IMG/VR virus record: IMGVR_UViG_3300009008_000147
Coordinates: 1-33,475 of that record
DNA: 33,475 nt
Reading direction: 5' to 3' (one strand)
From: a virus
Below the pieces are notes generated by a model. The model was not told where the DNA came from. It saw only the letters and a list, made by a program, of their open reading frames with translations, and did no database searches. Below, piece after piece: positions 19,552 to 27,742 of the stretch (positions are counted from its first letter, which is position 1; the number at the start of each line of letters is the position of its first letter). Both the position numbers and the translations under genes were made by a program.

Positions 19552-20818
19552 AGCGCACATACCAGTGTTTGCAGATCAGCAGAAGTACCTGAGCAGTACA
19601 GCCCGCTACACTGGCATATTTGCAGGCTACGGGTTTGGAAAGACCGTCCTGCAGGTGATGAAAGCCGTGCAGCTGGCAAAGCGTTACCCCCGGCTCATGG
19701 GTGCTATCTACGAGCCCACCTACACGATTGTGGACGATACCCTGATCCCTGCGATAGAGGAGTTCTGCACAAAATACCGGGTGCGGTATATTATCCGGGG
19801 TGGTGGCAGTCCGTTCTGGTATCTACCTGAATGGGGTGTGAAGGTGCTGTTACGGACGATGAAGAACCCGGGCCAGATCGTAGGAGCGAACTTGGCGTGG
19901 GCCCTGATAGATGAGCTGGACATTCTGAAGTACAACGATGCGAAAACCGCTTTCCGTAATGTCTGTAATCGTGTCCGTAAGTCGAAGGAGTCACCAGTAG
20001 GTGTAGCGACAACCCCGGAAGGCTTCGGCTTCTGTTACAGCATGTGGGGAGATGGCCAGAACAAATCGGACGCTTACTACGCTATCCATGCTGACGCCCG
20101 GCAGAACATATACCTGCCACCGAACTACTTCACCGACCGCCTACACAATTATTCTAAGGCGATGATAGATGCTTATGTCCGGGGCATCTTTACAAACCTG
20201 ACCGGGGGCAGGCCGTACTACGCTTACGAGCGTAAGGTCAACTCGGCTGTGCCACAGTTGTACAACCCCCGGCTCCCGATAGAGTTCAGCTTTGACTTTA
20301 ATGTGAACCCGATGTCAGCCACCATATCGCAGTCCGAGGGCAATATCCTCCGGGGTATCGGTGAAGCTATTATCCCCGGCTCGAACACGGACGAGATGTG
20401 CGAGGAGCTGTGCAGGCGTTACAGCACCCATCAGCAGCTTGTCTACCTGTACGGTGACTCTTCCGGCCAGAACCTACACTCCAGCTCCCGGGGCTGGACA
20501 GATCACTTAATCATCCTGGAATGGATGGAGCGGGCCTTCCCGAATAAGGTGGTCAACTGCTTTGCGGCAGCGAACCCGTTCAGGCGTGACCGTTATCAGG
20601 CTGTCAACGGTAAGTGGTGTAACCACGAAGGGGAAGTGACAGCATACACTGACCCGAGCATGACGCAGCTGAATCATGAAATGGAGACACTCGGCTACAA
20701 GCCTGACACTGGAATAATAGACGATCTCGGGGGGAAGGTGGGTCATGTTAGTGACGCATGGGGCTATCGTGTGATGGCCGACTGGCCCGTTATCAAATCA
20801 ATAACAGCGAGTAATTGA
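19541..20818 (+). CDS. terL: Terminase large subunit
   Basis: A 425-residue protein. ATG 19541 is the most conservative start; ATG 19529 is also in frame, and the reading frame is open to 19079 only as a shadow of the small subunit. ATPase motifs: GYGFGKT (Walker A, 29-35) and ALIDELD (Walker B, 121-127). Nuclease motifs: FSFDFNV with the first Asp, YLYGDSSGQN with the second, and VSDAWGYRV. This is the packaging motor. The family resembles TerL of phages with varied packaging modes, so cos or pac cannot be decided here; the circular contig is neutral on this. Confidence 0.9.
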   Translation: MKVRAHIPVFADQQKYLSSTARYTGIFAGYGFGKTVLQVMKAVQLAKRYPRLMGAIYEPTYTIVDDTLIPAIEEFCTKYRVRYIIRGGGSPFWYLPEWGVKVLLRTMKNPGQIVGANLAWALIDELDILKYNDAKTAFRNVCNRVRKSKESPVGVATTPEGFGFCYSMWGDGQNKSDAYYAIHADARQNIYLPPNYFTDRLHNYSKAMIDAYVRGIFTNLTGGRPYYAYERKVNSAVPQLYNPRLPIEFSFDFNVNPMSATISQSEGNILRGIGEAIIPGSNTDEMCEELCRRYSTHQQLVYLYGDSSGQNLHSSSRGWTDHLIILEWMERAFPNKVVNCFAAANPFRRDRYQAVNGKWCNHEGEVTAYTDPSMTQLNHEMETLGYKPDTGIIDDLGGKVGHVSDAWGYRVMADWPVIKSITASN

Positions 20819-20819
20819 C

Positions 20820-22301
20820 ATGGATATTTACCCGAAGAATGCAGCGACTATGGTAAAGCTCCTAGCGATTGAAGCCCGGATGAAGTCTGAGCAGGAGCGC
20901 AAGGATATAGCAGCATGGCGGCAGAAGCACTACACGGCCAACAAGACACAGATTCTGGAAATCCTGAATGAAGCTCTGAAAGAGTTCAGTGTTAAAGACC
21001 GGGCGAAGATGCAGAAAATGTTTCTGACCCTGTTGCGCAAGATTATTCGCCGCTCTTCAATGGTGCTGAAGAAACCGCCTGAACGGAAGATCCTGAACAG
21101 TAAAGGTGAAGTGAATGAAGTCGCTACGGAAGAGTACAAAGCTATCACCCGGTTCAGCAACATGAACGCTGCCACGAAGAGCGCCCTGTATCTGGCGAAG
21201 CTTCATAACACAATACTGACCCGGCCCTTTGTCCGGGGGAAGCAGTTGAAGTACTTGAACCTGACACCGGATGTATGCGGGGTGGTCGAGAACGCTGAGG
21301 ACTACTTGGTAGCTGACGCTGTGTACTACGATGTAATGGCTTTCAACACTGAGGGTATACAGATATTGAAGCGGGTTGTCTGGACGGCTGAACAGCACTA
21401 TTCACTGATCGGAACAGACGGCAAAAAAGAAGAGAATGACCTGAACGATGCGAACCCGTATGGCGATTTAATCTTTGCCACGCTCCGGCTCTGCGAGGAC
21501 AGTAAGACCTTCTGGGGAACCGGGGCCGATGATCTGGTAATGTCTATCGAGAGCCTCATGGCAATGGTGGTCAACCTGATCGAAGTTATTCTCATGCAGG
21601 GTAACGACATCGGTTACGCTGTCAACATGCAGCTTACACAGCCGCACGGGGCCGACAAAGAGAAGAAGAAGCTGGTACTCGGTCTGCGCAGGTTCTTCTC
21701 CCGTGACGGTGTCGGTTCGCATGAAGCTGACCCAAAGATCGGTTACGCTTCACCGAGCCCGGAGATAGAAGAGATGCGGCTCACTATCGACTGGCTGATC
21801 GGTCTGGCTGCTGCAACGAAGGGACTACCCCGTGACTCTTTCGGTGATCAGGATGCAAAGGTTGAAAGCGGTATCGCAAAGGTGGTTGAGTCGTCAGAGA
21901 TGCTTGAAGACAGGGAAGACGATGAAGGGATTATCCGCATTTACGAACAGGAGCTGTACGAAAAGACCGCTCTGGTAGCTAACAAGGAGTTGGGAACACA
22001 CCTACCTCCTGACGGTATTATGTCGCTGGACTTCACCGAGCCGGAAGTGTACGAGAGCGCAACCGATCGTACAGTACGGTTGGCATTCGAGTTCGAGCAT
22101 AACCTGAGCAACCCGATTAAAGAAATAATGAACGGGAACCCGGACTTAACAGAGGGCGAGGCCCGGGAAGAGTACGAAAAGAACCGGGAGATGAACGATG
22201 AATTTCTGGCTGGAGTAGAACATGGAAAAGCTATATCATCAACATTACGAAAAGATGAACCGGGTACGCCAGCAGAGCCGGGAGTCGATACAGAAGCTTG
22301 A
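20820..22301 (+). CDS. Portal protein
   Basis: A 493-residue protein starting one base after the terminase stop. Position after TerL and before the minor head genes is that of the portal. It has the helical early part and a beta-rich middle of portals, with a long region (LYLAKLHNTILTRPFVRG, TFWGTGADDLVMSIESLMAMVVNLIEVILMQGND) and an acidic tail from 450 on. It forms the dodecameric gate through which DNA enters the head. The C-terminal tail is Glu/Asn-rich and probably disordered. Sequence match is modest, order is strong support. Confidence 0.75.
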   Translation: MDIYPKNAATMVKLLAIEARMKSEQERKDIAAWRQKHYTANKTQILEILNEALKEFSVKDRAKMQKMFLTLLRKIIRRSSMVLKKPPERKILNSKGEVNEVATEEYKAITRFSNMNAATKSALYLAKLHNTILTRPFVRGKQLKYLNLTPDVCGVVENAEDYLVADAVYYDVMAFNTEGIQILKRVVWTAEQHYSLIGTDGKKEENDLNDANPYGDLIFATLRLCEDSKTFWGTGADDLVMSIESLMAMVVNLIEVILMQGNDIGYAVNMQLTQPHGADKEKKKLVLGLRRFFSRDGVGSHEADPKIGYASPSPEIEEMRLTIDWLIGLAAATKGLPRDSFGDQDAKVESGIAKVVESSEMLEDREDDEGIIRIYEQELYEKTALVANKELGTHLPPDGIMSLDFTEPEVYESATDRTVRLAFEFEHNLSNPIKEIMNGNPDLTEGEAREEYEKNREMNDEFLAGVEHGKAISSTLRKDEPGTPAEPGVDTEA

Positions 22302-22467
22302 TCTACCTACCCCGCTCTCCCTGTTACGGGGTTCTAAGCGGGGCCAGAACCTGAAAGCCTTGAAGCTGACAGTTGACAGAGCGGCCCGGGCGCAAATGGC
22401 AAAAGCAACCGCCGAGGGAATCAGGTTCGCTGGTAAAGTGACTGAAGAGTACAACCGAGAGGGATAG
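22222..22467 (+). CDS. Small hypothetical head-region protein overlapping the portal gene
   Basis: An 81-residue protein whose ATG lies 80 bases inside the end of the portal gene, in a different frame, with CTGGAG 8 bases upstream. It is helical and basic (MEKLYHQHYEKMNRVRQQSRESIQKLDLP, then ALKLTVDRAARAQMAKATAEGIRFAGKV). The next gene starts two bases after its stop. Possible head assembly factor. A large overlap is unusual for this genome but the SD and neat joint to the next gene support it. Confidence 0.6.
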   Translation: MEKLYHQHYEKMNRVRQQSRESIQKLDLPTPLSLLRGSKRGQNLKALKLTVDRAARAQMAKATAEGIRFAGKVTEEYNREG

Positions 22468-22468
22468 T

Positions 22469-22933
22469 GTGGCACGAAGCCGGATCAAGATTAAATACCC
22501 TGATGTAGACCTTCGCAAGGAGATGCACGACTGCGGTGAGGCCCTGAAGGCCAAGATGAAGCAGCGTATGCGGCAAGGCATGGGTATGGATCAGGCCCCG
22601 GCAAAACCAAAAGCCAGCGGTAAAGGAACCCGAATGATACGCACCGGAGCATTCCTGGCGAACGCTATCAACTTCCGGGCTAGTAAGCTCGGCCTGCGGA
22701 TTTATGTGAAGAACACCAGACACCCGAGCAGCGAGTCGGCTACCTACGAAGATATAGGCGCATGGAACCAGAAAGGCCACGATGACCAGTCGAAACGCAT
22801 TCCGAATGCGAGTCGGCATTTTGGCATTACCAAGTTCGATGAAGACTACTGGTTAGAGAAGCTCCTGAAGTCTGGAATCAAACAGATCGACAAGAAATTA
22901 AGTTTCAGTGGACAAATACGGATTGACATGTGA
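22469..22933 (+). CDS. Virion morphogenesis / head-tail completion-like protein
   Basis: A 154-residue protein starting at GTG 22469 with GAGAGGG upstream. The body matches the gpG/HK97 gp10-like pattern: an early basic helix (RKEMHDCGEALKAKMKQRMRQG), then MIRTGAFLANAINFRASKLGLRIYV (R79 region) with the conserved RTG and strand, and a helical C-terminus. Such proteins close or finish the head-tail connection. It overlaps the minor head gene by a GTGA joint. The assignment rests on pattern only. Confidence 0.55.
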   Translation: MARSRIKIKYPDVDLRKEMHDCGEALKAKMKQRMRQGMGMDQAPAKPKASGKGTRMIRTGAFLANAINFRASKLGLRIYVKNTRHPSSESATYEDIGAWNQKGHDDQSKRIPNASRHFGITKFDEDYWLEKLLKSGIKQIDKKLSFSGQIRIDM

Positions 22934-23334
22934 GTAGGTTAGAGCAGCGAATTAAGTTGACACTGTCAGCTCTTGGGCACGATATTGACGAAGTTCTTTA
23001 CGCTCTTGAATATCAGATAGCAGAAATGCAAATGGGCGGGATGAGTGAAGCAGCCATAGCAGCGCACTTTGCAACACCCGAAGCCGTAGCGTCCTTCCGC
23101 AACAGGCTTGTCAACGACCTGAACAGGCGGTTGTCTACCACCCTGAACCAGCTCGCTACTAACGCCTACCTTGACGAGACTGACGGGCTCGCAGAGGATT
23201 GGGAGTGGGTGAAGGAGCCGACTGCTGTAAATTGTGATACATGCAAGGGTAATAACGGTAGGGTGCAGACGATGAAGGAATGGCAGCACGAAGGGCCCCC
23301 GGGAGCAGGTGCTACAATCTGTGACGGTGGTTGA
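22930..23334 (+). CDS. Minor head protein, Mu gpF-like C-terminal domain, ending at an unexpected UGA
   Basis: A 134-residue protein, GTG start coupled to the gene before. The N-terminal 90 residues are helical. The C-terminal part is the short head-morphogenesis domain: WEWVKEPTAVNCDTCKGNNG (Cys102, Cys105), MKEWQHEGPPGAGATICDGG (Cys131). Family members continue with a C-R-C-x-L-x-P motif. Here a UGA stop (23332-23334) takes the place of the first Cys and is followed in frame by RCFLKPVGS and TAA at 23362-23364. Only 134 residues is short for the family. See the separate entry and finding. The product may be truncated, read through or carry selenocysteine. Confidence 0.7.
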   Translation: MSRLEQRIKLTLSALGHDIDEVLYALEYQIAEMQMGGMSEAAIAAHFATPEAVASFRNRLVNDLNRRLSTTLNQLATNAYLDETDGLAEDWEWVKEPTAVNCDTCKGNNGRVQTMKEWQHEGPPGAGATICDGG

Positions 23335-23364
23335 CGCTGCTTTCTGAAGCCAGTTGGCTCATAA
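23332..23364 (+). other. In-frame UGA and read-through extension of the minor head gene
   Basis: UGA is followed by nine sense codons giving RCFLKPVGS, then TAA. With the UGA read as an amino acid the motif is CDGGxRCFLKP. The TAA lies directly before the SD of the next gene (AGGAGG at 23366-23371), the tight spacing seen elsewhere. A 4-bp hairpin AGCC/GGCT (23348-23359) lies after it; no clear SECIS loop is visible. UGA ends many other genes here, so a global recoding is unlikely. Confidence 0.6.
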
Positions 23365-23376
23365 CAGGAGGACGGA

Positions 23377-23574
23377 ATGCCGAAGACTTACACGGGGATC
23401 AATATTGAAGCTGTCGGTAAAGGTAAGACCGGGGGCTTTGTAGTTTACACCAACTACGAAGAGCAGAAGGACGGGCGGGATTACCCGAATCACGGACGGG
23501 ATGAAGCTATGTTCTCTGACCGGGAATCAATGCTGGAGCATGTCGAGAAGGAATCCAAAAGGATAGAGAAATAA
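23377..23574 (+). CDS. Small hypothetical protein
   Basis: A 65-residue protein with SD AGGAGGA 5 bases before ATG 23377. It has a beta-rich Gly start (YTGINIEAVGKGKTGGFVVYTNYEEQKDG) and a charged helical end (SMLEHVEKESKRIEK). It lies between the minor head and scaffold genes. Role unknown. Two short GC hairpins without a T run follow in the gap (23578-23592 and 23596-23606). Confidence 0.65.
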   Translation: MPKTYTGINIEAVGKGKTGGFVVYTNYEEQKDGRDYPNHGRDEAMFSDRESMLEHVEKESKRIEK

Positions 23575-23577
23575 AAA

Positions 23578-23606
23578 GCCGGAGCGCCCGGCCCGCCCCT
23601 GTGGGG
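23578..23606 (+). terminator. Tandem GC hairpins, weak or non-terminating
   Basis: GCCGG/CCGGC around AGCGC (23578-23592) and CCCC/GGGG around TGT (23596-23606) lie in the 94-base gap before the scaffold gene. Only TTGT follows, so termination is doubtful; transcript stabilisation or partial attenuation before the high-level capsid genes is possible. Confidence 0.3.
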
Positions 23607-23668
23607 GTTGTAAAGTTCCGCAGCCGTTTCGTAAACGATAAAACGCTGTTCTAAAAAGAGGGGTTATC

Positions 23669-24283
23669 ATGTTGAAATTCTGGCGCGAGCAAATGGTTCC
23701 GATGTATCACGAAGAAGACGGTGGTGGCACTGGTAGCGAAGCCGATCCCCCGGTAGTGGAGACACCCGAGGAAGAGGAAGAAACTCCCAAGAAGAAGTCA
23801 GCGGTACAAATTCGTATCGACAAACTGACCAAGACTATCACCGATCTCCGGACGCAGAACACCGACCTGTTGAAAGCTGACAAGGAGCGGGCCGACAAGA
23901 AGCTGGCCGATGAGAAGAACTTCAAGAAGCTGTACGAGCAGGGTGAGGATCGGATCAAGGTACTGGAGGCTGACCTTGCGAAAGCTACCGAGTACCAGAC
24001 CAAAGAGTTCGCGAAAAAGCAGGAACGCTGGACGAAGGTGAAAGCAGGAATCCCTGAAACTCACCACGAACTGTTTGACATGGAAACCGATGATGATGTC
24101 GCCGTCATAGCCAACCTGGACGAGTATGACAAGATGGTACGGCTTAAAGTGCTTACGGGTTCTGGTTCAGGCCCCGCTGGTGCTTCCACCGAGACCACTA
24201 CTACTGATGCGGCTGACGACGAAGTGGACGAACACAGCCCGCTCGTTAACCAGATCGAGCGGGAGGCAAAAGATTTAGAATAA
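23669..24283 (+). CDS. Scaffold-like coiled-coil protein
   Basis: A 204-residue protein, 11 bases before the capsid gene. The first 40 residues are acidic and disordered (EEDGGGTGSEADPPVVETPEEEEETPKKK). Residues 45-130 form a long charged coiled coil (IRIDKLTKTITDLRTQNTDLLKADKERADKKLADEKNFKKLYEQ). The end is Thr/Asp/Glu-rich. This composition and position are typical of internal scaffolds that guide capsid assembly. No protease gene is visible, so it is probably released whole or cut by an unseen activity. Confidence 0.72.
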   Translation: MLKFWREQMVPMYHEEDGGGTGSEADPPVVETPEEEEETPKKKSAVQIRIDKLTKTITDLRTQNTDLLKADKERADKKLADEKNFKKLYEQGEDRIKVLEADLAKATEYQTKEFAKKQERWTKVKAGIPETHHELFDMETDDDVAVIANLDEYDKMVRLKVLTGSGSGPAGASTETTTTDAADDEVDEHSPLVNQIEREAKDLE

Positions 24284-24294
24284 GGAGAACAATC

Positions 24295-25221
24295 GTGGCA
24301 CATGTCAATCTTACAGCCGCTCAGTGGGCAATCCGTGCGGAAGACACGGCCATTAAGGGGCTGGTATCGAATGTCGAGAAAGAAGTTCCGATCTTCAAGG
24401 ACTGCCTGTTCCGGGTTCTGAAGCGCAAGAACTACCTCGACTACAAGCGGGTCAATACCGCTCCCACCAGCACATTCCGTGCGCATGGTGACGGTGTGGC
24501 ACAGAGCTACTCTGTTGCTGCCAATGTGAAAACCTATGTCAAGATTCTGGAGTCCTACCCGGCTGTAGACTCGGCAGAGGAAGAGTGGGCTGAAACGCTC
24601 AGTGATGAGTGTCAGCTCCAGATCAACGCTCACTCTGCAAAGTTCGAGTCCGAATGCCTCTACGGGCCTTCCACTGAAGGTTTTGACGGTGTGGATACGC
24701 TGATCGCTGACGATGGTGAAGCGAACTTCTTTGACGGTGGCGAGGACACTGTCGGGGCCGACCATACCAATATCTTCTTCCTGAGCTGGGGCCCCAAAAA
24801 GGCACAGGGCCTCATCGGCCCCAACGGCCTCCTGAAGGCTGGCAAGCTGGCGAAGAGCCTGATCGCTGGCGCAACGGGCCCCTACGAGGCGTACTACAAA
24901 AAGGTCGGCATGTACCCCGGTCTGGCTGTATTCATCGACAAGGCGATGGCCCAGTACGGTAACCTGTGGGCAACTGGCAGCGACCACCGTCCGACTCTGG
25001 CTATGCTGGACGAGATCATCCTGTATCTGGCCCCCGGTAACAAGTGCGCCTACATGAGTGACGCAAGTCTGCTCTGGATCAAGGCCCTGCTCGTGACCGC
25101 TGGTTATGATACCGGAAAGGGCAGCAACAACGCTGGCGTCTGGGATCAGTCCTACAACAACTGCAAGCTGTACAACACTCCGCAGGTAGTCAATACCTCG
25201 GCTCTGAAGACAGCTGCTTAA
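24295..25221 (+). CDS. Major capsid protein
   Basis: A 308-residue protein starting at GTG 24295 with AAGGAG 8 bases upstream. Codon use is the most regular of the window, as expected of the most abundant protein. The N-terminal arm is helical (WAIRAEDTAIKGLVSNVEK), then a beta/loop region follows with FRAHGDGVAQSYSV, a helical backbone stretch and a late YLAPGNKCAYMSDASLLWIKALL. This fits an HK97-fold coat by position and size, although no individual motif is diagnostic. A strong terminator follows its stop, as is common after capsid genes. Confidence 0.82.
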   Translation: MAHVNLTAAQWAIRAEDTAIKGLVSNVEKEVPIFKDCLFRVLKRKNYLDYKRVNTAPTSTFRAHGDGVAQSYSVAANVKTYVKILESYPAVDSAEEEWAETLSDECQLQINAHSAKFESECLYGPSTEGFDGVDTLIADDGEANFFDGGEDTVGADHTNIFFLSWGPKKAQGLIGPNGLLKAGKLAKSLIAGATGPYEAYYKKVGMYPGLAVFIDKAMAQYGNLWATGSDHRPTLAMLDEIILYLAPGNKCAYMSDASLLWIKALLVTAGYDTGKGSNNAGVWDQSYNNCKLYNTPQVVNTSALKTAA

Positions 25222-25238
25222 CCCTGTATAACAGGAGT

Positions 25239-25273
25239 GGGGGTCCCTCGTACAACGCAGCCGGGGGGCTCCC
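25239..25273 (+). terminator. Intrinsic terminator or attenuator after the capsid gene
   Basis: GGGGGTCCCTCG (25239-25250) pairs with CGGGGGGCTCCC (25262-25273) at all 12 positions, three of them GU. The loop is 11 bases, and TTTATTGCTT follows. It starts 18 bases after the capsid stop and would lower downstream gene expression relative to the capsid. Confidence 0.7.
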
Positions 25274-25283
25274 TTTATTGCTT

Positions 25284-25445
25284 ATGTTGGGAAAGAATGG
25301 TGGAGTCCTGTATCACAATCCTAAGACGGGCCATATTGTAGAGGCTACCACTCCAGAGATGCTCCGTGATATGCGAACCCGGCACGGCTTTGTGAAAACC
25401 ACTCCACGCAATTTCAACAAACGGAAGGACAACCGAAATGAGTAA
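25284..25445 (+). CDS. Small 53-residue protein after the capsid gene
   Basis: ATG 25284 opens right after the terminator, with no SD visible. The basic product (MLGKNGGVLYHNPKTGHIVEATT, then RDMRTRHGFVKTTPRNFNKRKDNRNE) ends in TAA inside an 8-base overlap with the next gene (ATGAGTAA). That overlap, plus the next gene's SD being in its coding end, supports it. Weak initiation together with the terminator suggests low production. The family is not recognised. Confidence 0.5.
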   Translation: MLGKNGGVLYHNPKTGHIVEATTPEMLRDMRTRHGFVKTTPRNFNKRKDNRNE

Positions 25446-25833
25446 ACGCAAACCTGTGATCGAAGTCGCAGGCAAAACTGAAACTGCAACCGGGAAACCC
25501 GCAGTAGACGGCCCGGGCGTAGAGCTGACGGATGTGAATGTGGAAACACCCCCGGAAGTGGAAGCCGTTATAGAAGAAACCGCTCCTGACAAAAGGACGG
25601 AACAGCAGAAGATCATCGATGATCAGAAAGCGGCCAGCGACAAGCGAGTGAAAAAGGCTCAGCTTGTGCCACATATCCATCATGGAGTCGGTACGGTTCT
25701 TCAGAACCCGGACACAGGCCAGACACTGGAAACCGACTGGCAGAGTGAGATCAAGAGCCTCCTGGCTAACGGCTGGAAGGTTATCGAAGTCCACCCGCAG
25801 AAGAAACCCGAACCCGGGGCCCCTGTAGTGTAG
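25438..25833 (+). CDS. Hypothetical head-region protein
   Basis: A 131-residue protein with GGAAGGAC 8 bases before ATG. It is mostly disordered early, with acidic and Pro runs (VETPPEVEAVIEETAPDKRTEQQKI). A C-terminal folded part starts with KKAQLVPHIHHGVGTVLQNPDTGQTLETDW and ends with KSLLANGWKVIEVHPQKK. His-rich middle (HIHHG) could bind metal, but no standard site. Lies between the capsid and the connector genes, possibly a head fibre or capsid-stabilising protein. The family is not recognised. Confidence 0.6.
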   Translation: MSKRKPVIEVAGKTETATGKPAVDGPGVELTDVNVETPPEVEAVIEETAPDKRTEQQKIIDDQKAASDKRVKKAQLVPHIHHGVGTVLQNPDTGQTLETDWQSEIKSLLANGWKVIEVHPQKKPEPGAPVV

Positions 25834-25843
25834 CGAGGTAACT

Positions 25844-26236
25844 ATGGCGCTTATATCAATTATCCTGTTCGGCAATATCACAGTACTGTACCCCACTTAC
25901 GCCAGTGACGGGATTTCAACAGGTGATATTACCGCATTCATAGCAGCCGCTTTTACAACTATCCAGAACCGCCTACAGGAAAAAGGGCAAGACCCTGACC
26001 TGATCCTTGAGGACTCTTCCGTTAATTTCAAGCGGGCGCATATCGCTATGACCTTACACCTGATTTACACTTCCCTGATTGTATCACAAGGCGACCTGTG
26101 GGATGTGAAAGCGGGCGACCAGCGGGATATTTACGAGCAGGCAATTACCCGTGTTCAGTACCGCTTAGATGAAGATGAGGACGGTGTTGATGACGGGACC
26201 ACTGTCCAGACTGGAGTGATAGAGGTGACTCGATGA
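25844..26236 (+). CDS. Putative head-tail connector
   Basis: A 130-residue protein with GAGGT upstream of ATG 25844. It begins with hydrophobic residues (MALISIILFGNITVLYPTYA), which may be a packing strand and not a signal. The centre is helical (ITAFIAAAFTTIQNRLQEKG, HIAMTLHLIYTSLIVSQGDLW), and the end acidic (DEDEDGVDDGTT). The size and its place between capsid and tail terminator match DUF1320- or gp6-like connectors. Joined to the next by ATGA. Assigned by gene order. Confidence 0.5.
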   Translation: MALISIILFGNITVLYPTYASDGISTGDITAFIAAAFTTIQNRLQEKGQDPDLILEDSSVNFKRAHIAMTLHLIYTSLIVSQGDLWDVKAGDQRDIYEQAITRVQYRLDEDEDGVDDGTTVQTGVIEVTR

Positions 26237-26676
26237 GCGTGAACCCTCTCACTACTATCATAGCCCGGAATGTAACTGTCCTTGAGAATGCAGGGTTTAC
26301 CCGGCATTACAACCCTGTGTCGATGGACACTCGGGGTGCGATTAACCTTGACAAGTCTTTCAATATCTACATGGGAGAACTGTTCGGTGATCCTGACTCA
26401 CCTGCTGGCCCCGGTAATGTGCCACGCTACAAGTTTGTCGAATTAATCATTCCAGTAGTCATGGTCACTAAGCGGCTGAATACAGAGTTGGACTCTTTGG
26501 CTGTTGAATTGGACGAAGTACTGGACAACCTTTCCAATCACACTGTAGGAACCTTTCCTACGGAACACATGCAGATCGTAGCCCCTGTTTCAATCAGCGA
26601 AGGTGAGCCGATAGGAGCTAACGCTATGAAATACACAATCAAAATCCAACACCATTATCGAAGGGAGGACGCATGA
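26233..26676 (+). CDS. Putative tail terminator / minor tail protein U-like
   Basis: A 147-residue protein. A mixed alpha/beta pattern (TIIARNVTVLENAGFT, FVELIIPVVMVTKRLNTELDSLAVELDEVLDNL, MQIVAPVSISEGEPIGANAMKYTIKIQHHYRRE) is compatible with tail terminators, which cap the tube. It immediately precedes the tail tube gene and is coupled to it by ATGA. The final beta strand with EP and KIQHHY is similar in layout to gpU-type proteins. No diagnostic residue, so order carries most of the weight. Confidence 0.6.
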   Translation: MSVNPLTTIIARNVTVLENAGFTRHYNPVSMDTRGAINLDKSFNIYMGELFGDPDSPAGPGNVPRYKFVELIIPVVMVTKRLNTELDSLAVELDEVLDNLSNHTVGTFPTEHMQIVAPVSISEGEPIGANAMKYTIKIQHHYRREDA

Positions 26677-27719
26677 GTCCTTTATTCAAAAAGCGGGCTT
26701 ACATAGCAGCGCAACTGGAAGCCACCTACCAGACGGAAGCGGCATGGACGGACACTGATTTTATTCAGGTCACCGATCTAAGTATTGAGCCGCTCAGTAA
26801 GTCTGAACGGCTGGAAGTCAACCAGCAGAGTTACTCGCAGGGCGAAACCATTGTGACACAACTCAGCCATAAGGCAACCTTCAAGGTTCCGCTCTGGGCG
26901 CAAGACCAGACGGCCTCTGAACAGGCTGTGCCACGATACTTCAACCTGCTGAAAGCCTGTGCCACAGCACTTACAACCGGAGGGGTCGGGTCAGAGTATA
27001 CTTCTGCTGCCCCGAATACTCCCGTTGCTATGGCTGCTAACACGGCTGTCGGACTGAAGATCATGGAGTCTGAGCTGCTAATGTCTTACATGGCAGGCTG
27101 CTACGGAACATTCAAGATCGTCCTGGAGTACGGTAAAATTCCCATGATCGAGTTCGAGTTCTACGGCCTGTATGAAGCTCCCGAACTGTATTCCAACCCG
27201 GTCACTCCTGACCCTTGGGATATCGAAGTTCAGACCGTCCACCCGTGGAGGAATGTGTACTGTGCTATCAGGTTCGGCTCTGGTTCAGCAGTTCTGGACT
27301 ATGTGTTACACAAGGTCGAGATAGACCTCAAGACCAAGGTAGTAGAGCGGCCTGACGCTACAGCAGAGTACGCTCTGGCTGGTTACCTGATCGCAGGGCG
27401 TGAACCTACTGCTACACTCAGTTTCGAGAAGCGGTCACTGGCTGCAGAATCGGCTACCGAGTTCATGATCGGTAACGAGATGTGCGAGTTCCGTACTACA
27501 TTCGGTGACCCGTCCGAAGCAGCCACTTACGCTACCTCCCGGGGCCAGCTCGAGTTCCCGTCCGGGTACTCTGGTACTGGTTCCGAAGCGACCAGCGGGG
27601 GCAAGATCGTTTCCGTTAAGGACGGGGATGTGAACGGCATTGTTACCACTGACCTGACGCTCGATCTGGGCGGAAGTGACGACGAGTTCCTGCTGAAGGT
27701 ACTCAGGGAAGCATCTTAA
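26673..27719 (+). CDS. Major tail tube protein
   Basis: A 348-residue protein, longer than a basic tube protein (150-250). It opens with a beta-rich block (TDFIQVTDLSIEPLSKSERLEVNQQSYSQGETIVTQLSHKATFKVPLW) and contains immunoglobulin-like beta patterns, such as GTFKIVLEYGKIPMIEFEFYGLY. The last part is Gly/Ser rich before the final strand (TTDLTLDLGGSDDEFLLKVLREAS). It polymerises into the tail tube around the tape measure. The extra length may be an added surface domain. Assignment by sequence shape and gene order between tail terminator and chaperone. Confidence 0.72.
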   Translation: MSPLFKKRAYIAAQLEATYQTEAAWTDTDFIQVTDLSIEPLSKSERLEVNQQSYSQGETIVTQLSHKATFKVPLWAQDQTASEQAVPRYFNLLKACATALTTGGVGSEYTSAAPNTPVAMAANTAVGLKIMESELLMSYMAGCYGTFKIVLEYGKIPMIEFEFYGLYEAPELYSNPVTPDPWDIEVQTVHPWRNVYCAIRFGSGSAVLDYVLHKVEIDLKTKVVERPDATAEYALAGYLIAGREPTATLSFEKRSLAAESATEFMIGNEMCEFRTTFGDPSEAATYATSRGQLEFPSGYSGTGSEATSGGKIVSVKDGDVNGIVTTDLTLDLGGSDDEFLLKVLREAS

Positions 27720-27742
27720 CCAATAACCCACAGGAGGACACC

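Noticed and set aside
23608-23637. TTGTAA with GTAAAC as a possible promoter before the scaffold gene
   Set aside because: The -10 match is poor at all allowed spacings, and the CGTTT/AAACG hairpin explains the pattern as well.
24061-24987. 308-codon - strand frame opposite the scaffold and capsid genes
   Set aside because: A shadow of the strong codon bias of the capsid gene. No SD, no recognisable domain.
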